A stretch of DNA of 64,000 bases from Lachnospiraceae bacterium (GCA_910573755.1 CAJTBO010000007.1:113863-177862); one strand, 5' to 3'; shown: positions 40,737 to 50,360, numbered from the stretch's first letter. A program made the numbers and translations. The notes: a model not told the origin generated them from the letters alone.

Positions 40737-42854
40737 GTGTTATTGTATAGTGAAGAGGAAGAAGTATATGCGGAACGTCTGGAACTGGCGGAGGGGCGTA
40801 TTTCGGAACTTTTGGAGGAACTCTGTGAAAAACTGGGGAAAAGGGAAAATTTACCGGATAGGAGAGAGGCGTTTTTGCGCTATTTCCGCTGCCAGTTTTC
40901 TTTTTGTAATGTCTGTTTAAAGTTGAATAAATATCTGCGCTCGGGAAACGGCGTGCAGGATTCGCTGGAGGAGCTGCGGGAATTAAACCGCGGCCTGTAC
41001 GAAGAGATACTGCCGGAAAATTATGATACAAGCTGGTCAAATCCTGCGGTGTGTCAGAAAGAGCTGGGAGAGTACGGACAGTTTTTGTGTGTGCTGGCGG
41101 CGGAGATGCGGGCACAGATCGCCGCCTGTTATGAACGGCGGGCGCAGGAACTTGTGATCCGGCAGGAACTGCTGCTGGAGGTTTACGGCAGCTTTGAGAG
41201 CGCCTTTGAGGAAGGGCTGGAGGGACCCGAAACAGAAGAACTGCAGGAGATATTATATTGGTATGTCAGCGATTACTCCGAGGTTGTTGCAAAGCGGCGG
41301 GTCCGGGGACAGGTGGACCCGGCGGAGGATTTCTGTACAAAGATCGTGATGGAGGCGGATCTGTCGGATGATCGTTTCCTGTACGCTTACGGTGAATATG
41401 TGACGGAGCAGGAAGAAAGAATGGCGGATTATCTGCGGGGACTGCCGGAGGAGAAGATACAGCTGATCGCGGATACTTATACGGAAGGCTACCGGATCGG
41501 ATTTGTGCTGGGCAGGAAGGATCTGTCGAAGAAAAAGACCGTGAATATCCGTTACCATCTCGGTTTTGAGCGGATCATCCGGGCGGCGGTGAAAAATTTT
41601 GAGAAGATGGGATTGAAACCCGTCATATACCGGCAGGCTGTGAGTATTCTGGAGGGGAAAGGGATCAATCGGATCGGCGTTTACGGTGCGGCGGCAAATA
41701 AACAGTTTGACTATGACCATAAAGAAGATATCGGGCTTGTTCTGGATAAAAGATTAGTGAACCGGAAACTGGAACTGCTGAAAAACAGTTTTGAGAGCAA
41801 TAAAGAGCGGGCTTACGTGCATGCGGGGCCTGCGGTGATGGAGATCTTCGGGGAGGCTGATTTTACGCCGGAGAATAAAGAGGCGGCGGTGAAGCTGTCC
41901 GAAAAGCAGCAGAAGCTTTCCGTGGAGTACGCTTCCGGGGCAGGGCAGATCACCAACGAATATATCAAAGGGGAGGAGCGCAGTTTTACGATCATTGCTT
42001 TCCCCGTGCCGGATATCGGGGAGCGGTTTGAGGAGATCTTTGATGAAACGATCCGTATCAATACGCTGGATTATGATCTTTACCGGGATATCCAGCAGAA
42101 GATCATTGATACGCTGGATGAGGCGGTATACTGCATCATTAAAGGGATGGGGGCGAACCGTACCAATATGAAGGTGATGCTCCACAGACTGACGGATAAG
42201 GCGCATCAGACGAACTTTGAAAACTGCGTGGCGGATGTGAATATTCCGGTGGGAGAGGTGTTTACTTCACCTCAGCTTTCCGGAACGGAGGGGACCCTTC
42301 ATGTGACAAAGGTATTTTTAAATGAGCTGCGCTATGAAAATCTGGAACTGATTTTCCGGGACGGCATGGTGACGGATTATCGTTGTACCAATTTTGAGAC
42401 GGAAGAGGAAAATAAAAAACTGGTGAAGGATACGGTGTTGTTCCATCATGATTCCCTGCCTCTCGGGGAGTTTGCCATCGGTACCAATACCACGGCTTAT
42501 ATGGCTGCGAAGCGGCTGCAGATTGAAGAAAAGCTGCCGATCCTGATTGCGGAAAAGATGGGCCCCCACTTTGCGGTGGGCGATACCTGTTATTCCCATG
42601 CGGAGGATGTGGCGGTCTATAATCCGGACGGCAAGGAGATCATCGCCAGGGACAACGAGAGATCCCTTGTCAGAAAGGAGCATCCGGAACAGGCTTATTT
42701 CAACTGTCATACGGATATCACGATACCCTATGATGAACTGGGGGAGGTTTCCGCAGTCCGGGAGGACGGCAGTGTTGTGGTGATCATTGAGGAAGGACGG
42801 TTTGTGCTGCCGGGATGCGAAGCGCTGAACGAGCCGCTGCTTTCCGGGCAGTGA
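40737..42854 (+). CDS. M29-family aminopeptidase with long N-terminal extension
   Basis: A 705-residue protein whose C-terminal ~370 residues are an M29 (aminopeptidase T/AmpS) metallopeptidase. The metal ligands are visible: Glu in VPVGEVFTSP-like IPVGEVFTSP (~residue 506), Glu in LPLGEFAIGTNT (~580), His in GPHFAVGDT (~610), and His and Asp in NCHTDITIP (~660). The first ~330 residues are a helical, acidic extension without a known domain, which makes it twice the normal family length; such long forms occur in Lachnospiraceae. It probably trims peptides in the cytoplasm. The start is TTG 40737, 5 bases after GGAGGTATAACAGG. The 348 bases after it hold no gene, only the purE promoter. Confidence 0.85.
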   Translation: MLLYSEEEEVYAERLELAEGRISELLEELCEKLGKRENLPDRREAFLRYFRCQFSFCNVCLKLNKYLRSGNGVQDSLEELRELNRGLYEEILPENYDTSWSNPAVCQKELGEYGQFLCVLAAEMRAQIAACYERRAQELVIRQELLLEVYGSFESAFEEGLEGPETEELQEILYWYVSDYSEVVAKRRVRGQVDPAEDFCTKIVMEADLSDDRFLYAYGEYVTEQEERMADYLRGLPEEKIQLIADTYTEGYRIGFVLGRKDLSKKKTVNIRYHLGFERIIRAAVKNFEKMGLKPVIYRQAVSILEGKGINRIGVYGAAANKQFDYDHKEDIGLVLDKRLVNRKLELLKNSFESNKERAYVHAGPAVMEIFGEADFTPENKEAAVKLSEKQQKLSVEYASGAGQITNEYIKGEERSFTIIAFPVPDIGERFEEIFDETIRINTLDYDLYRDIQQKIIDTLDEAVYCIIKGMGANRTNMKVMLHRLTDKAHQTNFENCVADVNIPVGEVFTSPQLSGTEGTLHVTKVFLNELRYENLELIFRDGMVTDYRCTNFETEEENKKLVKDTVLFHHDSLPLGEFAIGTNTTAYMAAKRLQIEEKLPILIAEKMGPHFAVGDTCYSHAEDVAVYNPDGKEIIARDNERSLVRKEHPEQAYFNCHTDITIPYDELGEVSAVREDGSVVVIIEEGRFVLPGCEALNEPLLSGQ

Positions 42855-43109
42855 CAGGGGGACGGATGTATGTGCCATATGGGACATATTTTATGCTGGC
42901 GGATATCAGGATGAACAGTGCAGGTGAGAGAAAACGCTGGAGGCAGGATAATTACCAGCACAAGGCAGATGGAATGAAAAAGCACAGAAAGCGCAGGGAA
43001 ATTGCGGAGAGGATAAAAGATGGCGCAGGCAGATGATATATGGTGAGGCGTTAAAATACGGCAGAGAGGGAAATGAATGCCTGATAGGATAAGACCGGAA
43101 AAAATGGTA

Positions 43110-43138
43110 TTGCGCAGAATGTGAATTTCGGCTACACT
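43110..43138 (+). promoter_or_regulatory. Promoter of the purE-led gene run
   Basis: TTGCGC (43110-43115), 17 bases, TACACT (43133-43138), 64 bases before the purE ATG. No purine riboswitch or PurR-box-like element was seen. Confidence 0.6.
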
Positions 43139-43202
43139 ATATAACGTGTCAGAAGGAAATGGGGCGCGGATAACAAGAATGATGATACAGGAGGATGAGA
43201 GC

Positions 43203-43709
43203 ATGGCACAGGTAGGAATTGTGATGGGCAGTGATTCGGATATGCCGGTGATGGCGAAGGCGGCGGATATTCTGGATAGGCTTGGCATCAGTTACGAGAT
43301 GACGATCCTTTCGGCACACAGAGAGCCGGAGGAGTTTTTTGCTTATGCAAAGGGAGCCGAAGCGAAGGGATTTAAGGTGATCATTGCGGGAGCGGGCATG
43401 GCGGCGCATCTGCCGGGCATGTGTGCGGCGATCTTTCCGATGCCGGTGATCGGTATCCCGATGCATACCACTTCCCTCGGGGGAAGGGATTCTTTGTATT
43501 CCATCGTGCAGATGCCCACCGGTATTCCCGTGGCGACGGTGGCGATAAACGGCGGCGTAAACGCAGGGCTTTTAGCCGCGAAGATTCTTGCAACGTCGGA
43601 TGAGGCGCTGCTGGGGCGGCTGAAAGAGTACAGTGAGAATATGAAACAGGAAGTGCAGGCAAAGGATAAGAAACTGCAGGAAGTCGGATATAAAAATTAC
43701 AGTAAATAA
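43203..43709 (+). CDS. purE: N5-carboxyaminoimidazole ribonucleotide mutase
   Basis: A 168-residue class I PurE that moves the carboxyl group of N5-CAIR to make CAIR. The signature [13 protein letters not shown] is at the N-terminus, [10 protein letters not shown] near residue 41 holds the catalytic histidine, and [12 protein letters not shown] and the [20 protein letters not shown] segment follow. The start is ATG 43203 behind GGAGG; a longer frame upstream lacks a site. It leads purM, purN and later purD. Confidence 0.95.
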   Translation: MAQVGIVMGSDSDMPVMAKAADILDRLGISYEMTILSAHREPEEFFAYAKGAEAKGFKVIIAGAGMAAHLPGMCAAIFPMPVIGIPMHTTSLGGRDSLYSIVQMPTGIPVATVAINGGVNAGLLAAKILATSDEALLGRLKEYSENMKQEVQAKDKKLQEVGYKNYSK

Positions 43710-43731
43710 AACTGCGGACAGGAGAACGGAT

Positions 43732-44757
43732 ATGGATTATAAAAAAGCAGGCGTGGATATTGAGGCGGGCTATCAGTCCGTAGAGTTGATGAAGCAGTAT
43801 GTAAAAAAGACTATGCGCCCGGAGGCCTTAGGAGGACTCGGCGGTTTTTCAGGGGCTTTTTCGATGGAGCGGTTTAAGGAGATGGAAAAGCCGACACTTG
43901 TGTCAGGAACGGACGGCGTGGGCACAAAACTGAAGCTGGCTTTTGTGCTGGAGAGGCATGATACGATCGGGATCGACTGTGTGGCGATGTGCGTCAACGA
44001 TATTGCCTGCGCGGGCGGGGAACCGCTGTTTTTCCTGGATTATATTGCCTGCGGGAAAAACTTTCCCGAAAAGATCGCATCTATAGTAAAGGGAGTGGCG
44101 GAAGGCTGCGTGCAGGCGGAGGCCGCGCTGATCGGCGGAGAGACGGCGGAGCACCCGGATCTGATGCCGGAGGAGGAGTATGATCTTGCAGGTTTCGCGG
44201 TGGGGATCGTGGATGAAAAGGATATGATCACCGGAGCGGATATCGCCGCGGGCGATGTGCTGATCGGTATTGCCAGTTCGGGCGTGCACTCCAACGGTTT
44301 TTCTCTTGTGAGAAAAGTCTTTGAGATGACGCAGGAAAGCCTGAATACTTATTATGACGTGTTGGGGACTACGCTGGGCGAGGCGCTTCTTGCGCCTACG
44401 AGAATTTATGTGAAAGCATTGAAAGCCGTGAAAGCGGCAGGCGTGCGCGTGAAGGGCTGCAGCCATATTACGGGCGGCGGTTTCTATGAGAATATACCGA
44501 GGATGCTGCCGGAGGGCGTCTGTGCCTTGATCCGGAAAGACAGTTATGAGATACCGCCTATTTTCGGGTTGCTGCAGGAAAAAGGCGGCATAGAAGAGAA
44601 AATGATGTATAATACTTACAATATGGGGCTCGGCATGGTGCTTGCGGTGGATGCGGCGGATGCGGAGAAGGCCATGGAAGCGCTGGAGAAAGCAGGCGAA
44701 AAAGCTTATATTGTCGGCGCTGTGGAAGCGGGAGAAAAGGGAGTACGGTTATGTTGA
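43732..44757 (+). CDS. purM: Phosphoribosylformylglycinamidine cyclo-ligase (AIR synthetase)
   Basis: A 341-residue AIR synthetase using ATP to close the imidazole ring. Family motifs are DYKKAGVDIEAG at the start, GVGTKLKLAF (~residue 63), the metal/nucleotide segment DCVAMCVNDIACAGGEPLFF, GGETAEHPDLM and SSGVHSNGFSLVR. The length is normal. It is 22 bases after purE and its last codons overlap the purN start by 7 bases, so translation is coupled. Confidence 0.95.
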   Translation: MDYKKAGVDIEAGYQSVELMKQYVKKTMRPEALGGLGGFSGAFSMERFKEMEKPTLVSGTDGVGTKLKLAFVLERHDTIGIDCVAMCVNDIACAGGEPLFFLDYIACGKNFPEKIASIVKGVAEGCVQAEAALIGGETAEHPDLMPEEEYDLAGFAVGIVDEKDMITGADIAAGDVLIGIASSGVHSNGFSLVRKVFEMTQESLNTYYDVLGTTLGEALLAPTRIYVKALKAVKAAGVRVKGCSHITGGGFYENIPRMLPEGVCALIRKDSYEIPPIFGLLQEKGGIEEKMMYNTYNMGLGMVLAVDAADAEKAMEALEKAGEKAYIVGAVEAGEKGVRLC

Positions 44758-45500
44758 CGAAACAGGCTCTGACCGAGGAAACTGTCGGGGATCATACGGT
44801 CACGGGCGGTATTGCCGCCGGCGATCCGGTCTGCGGGGATGCTGTTTCCGACAGCCCGGCCTTCGACGGAAAAAGAAAACTGCGGGTGCTGGTCTGTGTC
44901 TCCGGCGGAGGGACGAACCTGCAGGCGATTATTGACGCGAAAAAAGCGGGGAGGTTGGAGAATGCGGAGATTATCCGTGTGATCAGCAACAAAAAGGGCG
45001 CATATGCGCTGGAGCGCGCCGAAAAAGCCGGGATCGAAGGAATCTGTGTCTCCCCGAAGGATTTTCCGGACAGGGAGGCGTTCCATAGGGCTCTTTTAGC
45101 CGCAGTGGAGGAGGCAAAGCCGGATCTGATCGTGCTGGCAGGCTTTTTGGTGGTGCTTCCGGCGGAGATGATCTCCCGCTACCGAAACCGGATCATCAAT
45201 ATCCATCCGTCCTTGATCCCGTCTTTCTGCGGGACGGGCTTTTACGGATTAAAAGTACATGAAGCCGCCCTTGCAAGGGGCGTTAAAGTAACCGGGGCCA
45301 CAGTTCATTTTGTAGATGAAGGAACAGACACGGGCCCTATTATCCGGCAGAAACCGGTGATAGTGCAGGAGGGCGATACCCCGGAAATCCTGCAGCGCCG
45401 CGTGATGGAGGAAGCGGAGTGGATCCTTCTGCCGGAGGCGATCGAACTGATCGCGGCAGGGCAGGTGGATATTGTGGATAACAGGGTATTGATCAGGTAG
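44751..45500 (+). CDS. purN: Phosphoribosylglycinamide formyltransferase with N-terminal extension
   Basis: A 249-residue GAR transformylase, using 10-formyl-THF. The PurN fold starts only at residue ~43 (LRVLVCVSGGGTNLQAI); catalytic Asn-His-Asp are in IINIHPSLIPSF and TVHFVDEGTDTGPII. The preceding ~42 residues (TEETVGDHTVTGGIAAGDPV and so on) are acidic, low in structure and absent from typical PurN. The only credible start is ATG 44751 (GGGAG, 8 bases), which overlaps the purM stop. The extension may have arisen when the start moved into purM for coupling. Confidence 0.93.
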   Translation: MLTKQALTEETVGDHTVTGGIAAGDPVCGDAVSDSPAFDGKRKLRVLVCVSGGGTNLQAIIDAKKAGRLENAEIIRVISNKKGAYALERAEKAGIEGICVSPKDFPDREAFHRALLAAVEEAKPDLIVLAGFLVVLPAEMISRYRNRIINIHPSLIPSFCGTGFYGLKVHEAALARGVKVTGATVHFVDEGTDTGPIIRQKPVIVQEGDTPEILQRRVMEEAEWILLPEAIELIAAGQVDIVDNRVLIR

Positions 45501-45567
45501 AGGCAGGATAACGGTGTCTTTTGGTGGATTATTGTCAGGTAAAAGCCAGAGGGGAGTGGATGGCAGT

Positions 45568-45849
45568 ATGGCACATTTGAATTGCAGATGCGGTTATTCT
45601 ATGTGGAATGGCGCTACACCGAATGATATTGAATTTACAGTGTTTTCGGATATCAGGTTTTGTGAATTACTGGATGAGCCATGCTTTTTTTCAGGCGATC
45701 CCGGTATGTTTCCTGAAGATATTATGGCTTTGATGGATAGAGCTGATTATGAAATCTAGCGCTGTCCGGAATGCGGAAGGCTGCATGTGTTTGATAGGCA
45801 GGATAGTCCTGCCAATGTGAAATACGTGTATCGTTTGGAGGAGAGTTGA
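45568..45849 (+). pseudogene. Small zinc-ribbon protein gene broken by an in-frame TAG
   Basis: ATG 45568 begins AHLNCRCGYSMWNGATPNDI with a first Cys-x-Cys pair. TAG at 45757-45759 stops it after YEI, but the frame continues with RCPECGRLHVFDRQ and ends at TGA 45849. The second Cys pair is needed to complete a zinc ribbon, and related proteins have Trp at the stop position, so a TGG to TAG change is likely. The whole would be 93 residues. It is still 63 residues long as a truncated product. No ribosome site of good spacing is present (GGGGAG is 14 bases away). Confidence 0.6.
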
Positions 45850-45894
45850 TATTATTCTATATATGTAATCAGTATAATGACCGGAGGAGATCAT

Positions 45895-47484
45895 ATGGGA
45901 ATTTATTTAAATCCGGGAAATGACGGTTTCCGGCGGGCGGTCCGCTCTGAAATTTATGTGGATAAAACGGGGCTGATCGCACTGACAAATAAATATCTGG
46001 ATACAGAGCAGCAGTTTATCTGCGTCAGCAGGCCGCGGCGTTTTGGGAAATCGATGGCGCTCGGGATGCTGGCCGCTTACTATAGCCGTGGCTGTGACTC
46101 CCGGAAACTGTTTGGCGGATTAAAAATTGAGGATGATCCGACTTATGAGGAATATCTGAATCGGTATGACGTAATTTATCTGAACATGCAGCAGTTTCTG
46201 ATAGAAGCCGCATCGGAGAGGATAACCGAATATCTGGAACAGGAAGTATACGGAGAACTTTTAAAAGAATATGAGGAGTTTTTGGGAAAAGACAGGATGG
46301 GGCTTGCTGTTGCGCTGCGGCGGATCTATGCTGCCACGGGCAGAAAAGTTGTCTTTCTGATCGACGAATGGGACTGTGTGATGAGGGAGCGGCAGGAGTC
46401 GGAGGAACTCCAGAGACAATATCTGGATTTTCTGCGGAATCTCCTGAAGGATCAGCCATACGTGGCGCTCGCCTATATGACGGGCATCCTCCCGGTGAAG
46501 AAATACGGGCAGCATTCGGCGCTAAATATGTTCTGGGAATTCTCCATGATCGATCAGGGATTTTTTGAGGAATACACCGGATTTACGGAGCGCGAAGTAC
46601 AGGAATTGTGCGAGCGGTTTTCCATGGATTTTGCTCTGGCGGGAAGCTGGTATGACGGATATCAGTTTGTCCGGTTTCAGCATATCTATAATCCGAAGTC
46701 TGTGGTGGAGGCGATGCACCGCCGCAGGTTTTCCAATTACTGGACATCTACGGAAACTTACGATGCGTTGAAAATATATATGGATATGGACTTTGACGGG
46801 CTCAGGCAGGATATTGTACAGATGCTGGGCGGGGAGCGGATCAAAGTGAATACGCTCAGCTTTCAGAACGATATGCGGAATTTCCGGGTGAAGGACGATG
46901 TGTTGACACTGTTGATCCATTTGGGCTACCTCGGTTATGATTCGGAGCGGGAGGAGGCGTTTATTCCGAACAGGGAGATATCCCGAGAATTTGAGAATGC
47001 CATGAGTGTCGGCGGCTGGCCCGAGGTGATGCGCGTCTTAAAGGCATCGGAAAAGCTTCTGGAAGATACGCTTCTCGGGGATGATGAGCGTGTGGCTAAA
47101 GGGCTTGACAGGGCGCATACGGAAGTGGCATCCATACTGACTTACAATGACGAAAATTCTCTTGCCTGTGCGGTAGGCCTTGCCTATTACAGCGCAAGAA
47201 AGGATTACAGGGTCATCCGGGAGATGCCGGCGGGATATGGCTTTGCGGATATTGTTTTTCTGCCGCTGGCATACAGTAAAAAACCAGCAATTATTGTGGA
47301 ACTGAAATATGATAAGTCTGCCCGGACTGCCATAAGCCAGATAAAAGACAGACAGTATATAGAGGGACTTGCAGGTTATTCGGGGGAGGTCGTTCTGGTT
47401 GGCATAAACTACGACAAAGGCAGTAAAAATAAGCCGCACAGTTGTATCATTGAGAAGACAATGTATGGCATCCAAACGAAGTAA
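45895..47484 (+). CDS. AAA-ATPase-like / PD-(D/E)XK nuclease-like protein (DUF1703 type)
   Basis: A 529-residue protein of the AAA-ATPase_like plus PDDEXK_9 family. The N-terminus has YVDKTGLIALTNKY and the P-loop in SRPRRFGKSMALGMLAAYY (residues ~42-60), with Walker-B-like VVFLIDEWDCVM near residue 160. The C-terminal nuclease core is GFADIVFLPL then AIIVELKYDK (Asp, Glu-x-Lys). Many near-identical paralogues per genome are usual in gut Bacteroidota and Clostridia; a role in mobile DNA or defence is suspected but unproven. It starts behind CCGGAGGAG at ATG 45895. It lies between purN and purD, splitting the purine run, with base composition like its neighbours. Confidence 0.88.
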   Translation: MGIYLNPGNDGFRRAVRSEIYVDKTGLIALTNKYLDTEQQFICVSRPRRFGKSMALGMLAAYYSRGCDSRKLFGGLKIEDDPTYEEYLNRYDVIYLNMQQFLIEAASERITEYLEQEVYGELLKEYEEFLGKDRMGLAVALRRIYAATGRKVVFLIDEWDCVMRERQESEELQRQYLDFLRNLLKDQPYVALAYMTGILPVKKYGQHSALNMFWEFSMIDQGFFEEYTGFTEREVQELCERFSMDFALAGSWYDGYQFVRFQHIYNPKSVVEAMHRRRFSNYWTSTETYDALKIYMDMDFDGLRQDIVQMLGGERIKVNTLSFQNDMRNFRVKDDVLTLLIHLGYLGYDSEREEAFIPNREISREFENAMSVGGWPEVMRVLKASEKLLEDTLLGDDERVAKGLDRAHTEVASILTYNDENSLACAVGLAYYSARKDYRVIREMPAGYGFADIVFLPLAYSKKPAIIVELKYDKSARTAISQIKDRQYIEGLAGYSGEVVLVGINYDKGSKNKPHSCIIEKTMYGIQTK

Positions 47485-47563
47485 AGGATATAAACGATAA
47501 AGGATACAAAAGATATAAGATACAAGAGACACAGGATATAAAAGATAAAGCAGGAGATAAAAT

Positions 47564-48838
47564 ATGAACATTTTGATCGTAGGAAGCGGCGGCAGGGAAC
47601 ACGCCATCGCCATGAGTGCTGCAAAGAGTCCGCGTGCCGGAAAGATCTACTGCGCGCCGGGGAATGCGGGTATTTCGCAGGTGGCTGAGTGTGTGCCCAT
47701 CGGTGCCATGGAGTTTGATAAACTGGTATCCTTCGCGAAGGAAAACAGGATCGATCTGGTGATCGTCGGTATGGATGATCCTCTGGTGGGCGGTCTGGTG
47801 GATGAGATGGAGGCGGCGGGGATCCGTACCTTCGGCCCGCGGAAGAGGGCGGCGGTTTTGGAGGGCAGCAAGGCTTTTTCCAAAGACCTGATGAAAAAAT
47901 ACCATATTCCCACGGCTGCATACGAGACTTTCGATGATCCGGAGAAAGCGTTTGCCTATTTAGAGACGGCATCTTTCCCGATCGTGTTAAAGGCGGACGG
48001 CCTGGCGCTGGGAAAAGGCGTGCTGATCTGTAATACACCGGAAGAAGCGGCAGAGGGTGTCAGGACCATTATGGAAGATAAGAAGTTCGGGGACGCCGGA
48101 AACCGGATGGTCATCGAAGAGTTCATGACCGGAAGGGAAGTTTCGGTGCTGTCTTTCGTGGACGGGAAGACCATCCGGATCATGTCCTCGGCGCAGGACC
48201 ATAAGCGTGCGGGGGATAACGATACGGGGCTTAACACCGGCGGCATGGGTACGTTTTCGCCCAGTCCTTTTTACACGGAAGAGGTGGATGAATATTGTAA
48301 AAAGTATATCTATCAGGCGACCGTTGATGCCATGGCGGCGGAGGGCAGAGCCTTCAAAGGGGTGATCTTCTTCGGGCTGATGCTGACGGAGAAGGGACCG
48401 AAGGTGCTGGAGTACAATGCCAGATTCGGAGATCCGGAGGCGCAGGTGGTGCTGCCTAGAATGAAAAATGACATTCTGGAAGTGATGGAAGCCTGCATAG
48501 ACGGAAAGCTGGACGAGACGGAACTGGAATTTGAAGACAACGCGGCGGTCTGTGTGGTGCTTGCTTCCGACGGCTACCCGCTTCACTATGAGAAAGGGCT
48601 TCCCATATCCGGGCTTGAGCGGTTTGAGAGAGAGGAAGGATACTACTGTTTCCATGCCGGCACGAAATTTGACGAAAAAGGGACCCTTGTCACAAACGGC
48701 GGCAGGGTTCTGGGGATCACCGCGAAGGGCGCGGACCTGAAGGAGGCAAGAAAAAATGCATATGAAGCAACGGAATGGGTACGGTTTGAAAATAAGTATA
48801 TGCGCCATGATATAGGAAATACTATAATGGAACTGTAA
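47564..48838 (+). CDS. purD: Phosphoribosylamine-glycine ligase (GAR synthetase)
   Basis: A 424-residue ATP-grasp enzyme making GAR from phosphoribosylamine and glycine. NILIVGSGGREHAIA opens the protein, PIVLKADGLALGKGVLI is the ATP-binding segment, and EYNARFGDPEAQVVLPR gives the metal-binding residues. AGCAGGAG precedes ATG 47564. The 79 bases before it consist of degenerate GGATA-x-AAAGATA units. Together with purE/M/N it covers four of the purine steps in one strand, probably one transcript despite the two intervening genes. Confidence 0.95.
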   Translation: MNILIVGSGGREHAIAMSAAKSPRAGKIYCAPGNAGISQVAECVPIGAMEFDKLVSFAKENRIDLVIVGMDDPLVGGLVDEMEAAGIRTFGPRKRAAVLEGSKAFSKDLMKKYHIPTAAYETFDDPEKAFAYLETASFPIVLKADGLALGKGVLICNTPEEAAEGVRTIMEDKKFGDAGNRMVIEEFMTGREVSVLSFVDGKTIRIMSSAQDHKRAGDNDTGLNTGGMGTFSPSPFYTEEVDEYCKKYIYQATVDAMAAEGRAFKGVIFFGLMLTEKGPKVLEYNARFGDPEAQVVLPRMKNDILEVMEACIDGKLDETELEFEDNAAVCVVLASDGYPLHYEKGLPISGLERFEREEGYYCFHAGTKFDEKGTLVTNGGRVLGITAKGADLKEARKNAYEATEWVRFENKYMRHDIGNTIMEL

Positions 48839-48944
48839 GATTCTGGGATTCCCGACAGGGAGCCCGGGCTGCCGGAGGGCGGAGGCCGAAGGATCTTACG
48901 AGGAATAACTTATAAATATGATAAGAGAGTAAGAGAGGTTGTAC

Positions 48945-50360
48945 ATGAGAGGGAAAAGGTTAGTCAGAGGTTTTATATTAACGGTATTGTGCATGTTTTG
49001 CATACTGTATCTGAACAGTTCGGTGAGTAAGGCATACTGGGTTGTCGTTAAGAGCGATAATACGAGAGTGCGCAACGCGGCAAGCACGGACAGCGAGGTG
49101 ATGACCGCGGTAAACGCGGGGGACAGGCTGTCTGTGTACAGCGAGGAACAGGGGACTGACGGAAAAACATGGTGTAAGGTCAGTATTAACAATGTATCGG
49201 GCTATGTGCGTTCGGATACCGTGGAGAAAGCGCCGGAGGAAGAGGGCGAATTAACGGCGGTTACCACGACGGTGCAGACGCAGCCGGTGGAAACAGCGGC
49301 GTCTTCCACTGTGGAATCCATACCCTCGCAGGCGGCTACGGTAACACAGGATAACGTGAATGTGCGCTCGGAAGCTTCTACAAACGGAAGCGTAGTGGCA
49401 AAGCTGCAGAGCGGCGCAGCGGTGACTCTGACCGGTACCTCTTCGGACAGCAGCGGAAGAACCTGGTATCAGGTGAATTTTATCAATAACGGCTCGAATG
49501 TGACAGGTTATATCAGTGCGGATTATGTGGAACCCGGAGAGATCGTGGCACAGGAGACGCCGGAGGAAACACCGGATGAAACACCGGAGGGCGGTGCGGA
49601 CGAATTGGAGGATATCTACGGCGATATGCCGGCGGAAGACCAGACGGCAGTACCGAATAATGATTATGAACTGTTTTTCGAGCCGGATCAGGACGGCGTT
49701 GACTGCTGGTATATCCATGATAATATCGCACAGAAGCGCTATAAGCTGGAACAGCTGATGCAGGCTGACGAAATGAATACCAGTAATCTGGAGATCAAGG
49801 ATAATGAGATCAATAAGATGAGGATCGTCGTGATCGTTCTTGCGGTTCTTTTTGTATTTGCGCTCTTTGCGGCAGGATTTTTCGGCTTTAAGTATCATGA
49901 CATAAAAGACGGCGACGATGACGATGACGACGACGATGATGACGACGATGATTTTCGTGAGGCACCTCCGGTAAGGAGGCGGCCGAGAGAGGATGCGGAA
50001 TTAAGAGGCAGAGAGGCATCCCGCGGTGAGGCAAGGGCGGTTTCGCGCAGGGCGGAAGGGGGAACGCAAAGAAGGCCTTCCGCTTCACAGAGAAGGCCGG
50101 AGACAGAGGGCAGAGGCGGACAGCGTTCCGTGCAGGCGAGAAGGCCGGAGGCGGAAGCACCGAGAAAACCGGCTGCTCCGGGCGCAAGGACAAGGAACCC
50201 GCAGTCTTCCCCGCAGATGAAAAGAAGTCCTGCGGTACAGGAAAAAGCAGCGCCCCGCAGTTCCGCCAGAAAAGACGTGGAATGGAAGTCTAAAAACTTC
50301 CTGGCGGGGGATGAGGACGGACTTGATTTTTCATTCATAGATATGGATGAGGATGTATAA
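48945..50360 (+). CDS. SH3b-domain exported membrane protein with poly-Asp tract
   Basis: A 471-residue protein. The N-terminus has a signal or anchor (residues ~8-27), two bacterial SH3 domains (~32-90, NTRVRNAASTDSEVMTAVNA; ~128-190, NVNVRSEASTNGSVVAKLQS), a Pro/Glu spacer, a conserved CWYIHDNIAQKRYKLEQLMQ stretch, a membrane helix (~290-312), then about 13 consecutive Asp followed by a ~130-residue Arg/Pro-rich tail with repeated RRPE/QRRP. SH3b domains usually bind the cell wall. The charge switch after the membrane span is striking. The tail is probably cytoplasmic and may bind nucleic acid or the division machinery. The start is ATG 48945 behind AGAGG. Confidence 0.8.
   Translation: MRGKRLVRGFILTVLCMFCILYLNSSVSKAYWVVVKSDNTRVRNAASTDSEVMTAVNAGDRLSVYSEEQGTDGKTWCKVSINNVSGYVRSDTVEKAPEEEGELTAVTTTVQTQPVETAASSTVESIPSQAATVTQDNVNVRSEASTNGSVVAKLQSGAAVTLTGTSSDSSGRTWYQVNFINNGSNVTGYISADYVEPGEIVAQETPEETPDETPEGGADELEDIYGDMPAEDQTAVPNNDYELFFEPDQDGVDCWYIHDNIAQKRYKLEQLMQADEMNTSNLEIKDNEINKMRIVVIVLAVLFVFALFAAGFFGFKYHDIKDGDDDDDDDDDDDDDFREAPPVRRRPREDAELRGREASRGEARAVSRRAEGGTQRRPSASQRRPETEGRGGQRSVQARRPEAEAPRKPAAPGARTRNPQSSPQMKRSPAVQEKAAPRSSARKDVEWKSKNFLAGDEDGLDFSFIDMDEDV

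Noticed and set aside
42855..43109. Purine riboswitch or PurR box upstream of purE
   Set aside because: No conserved three-way-junction loops and no PurBox pair were recognised.
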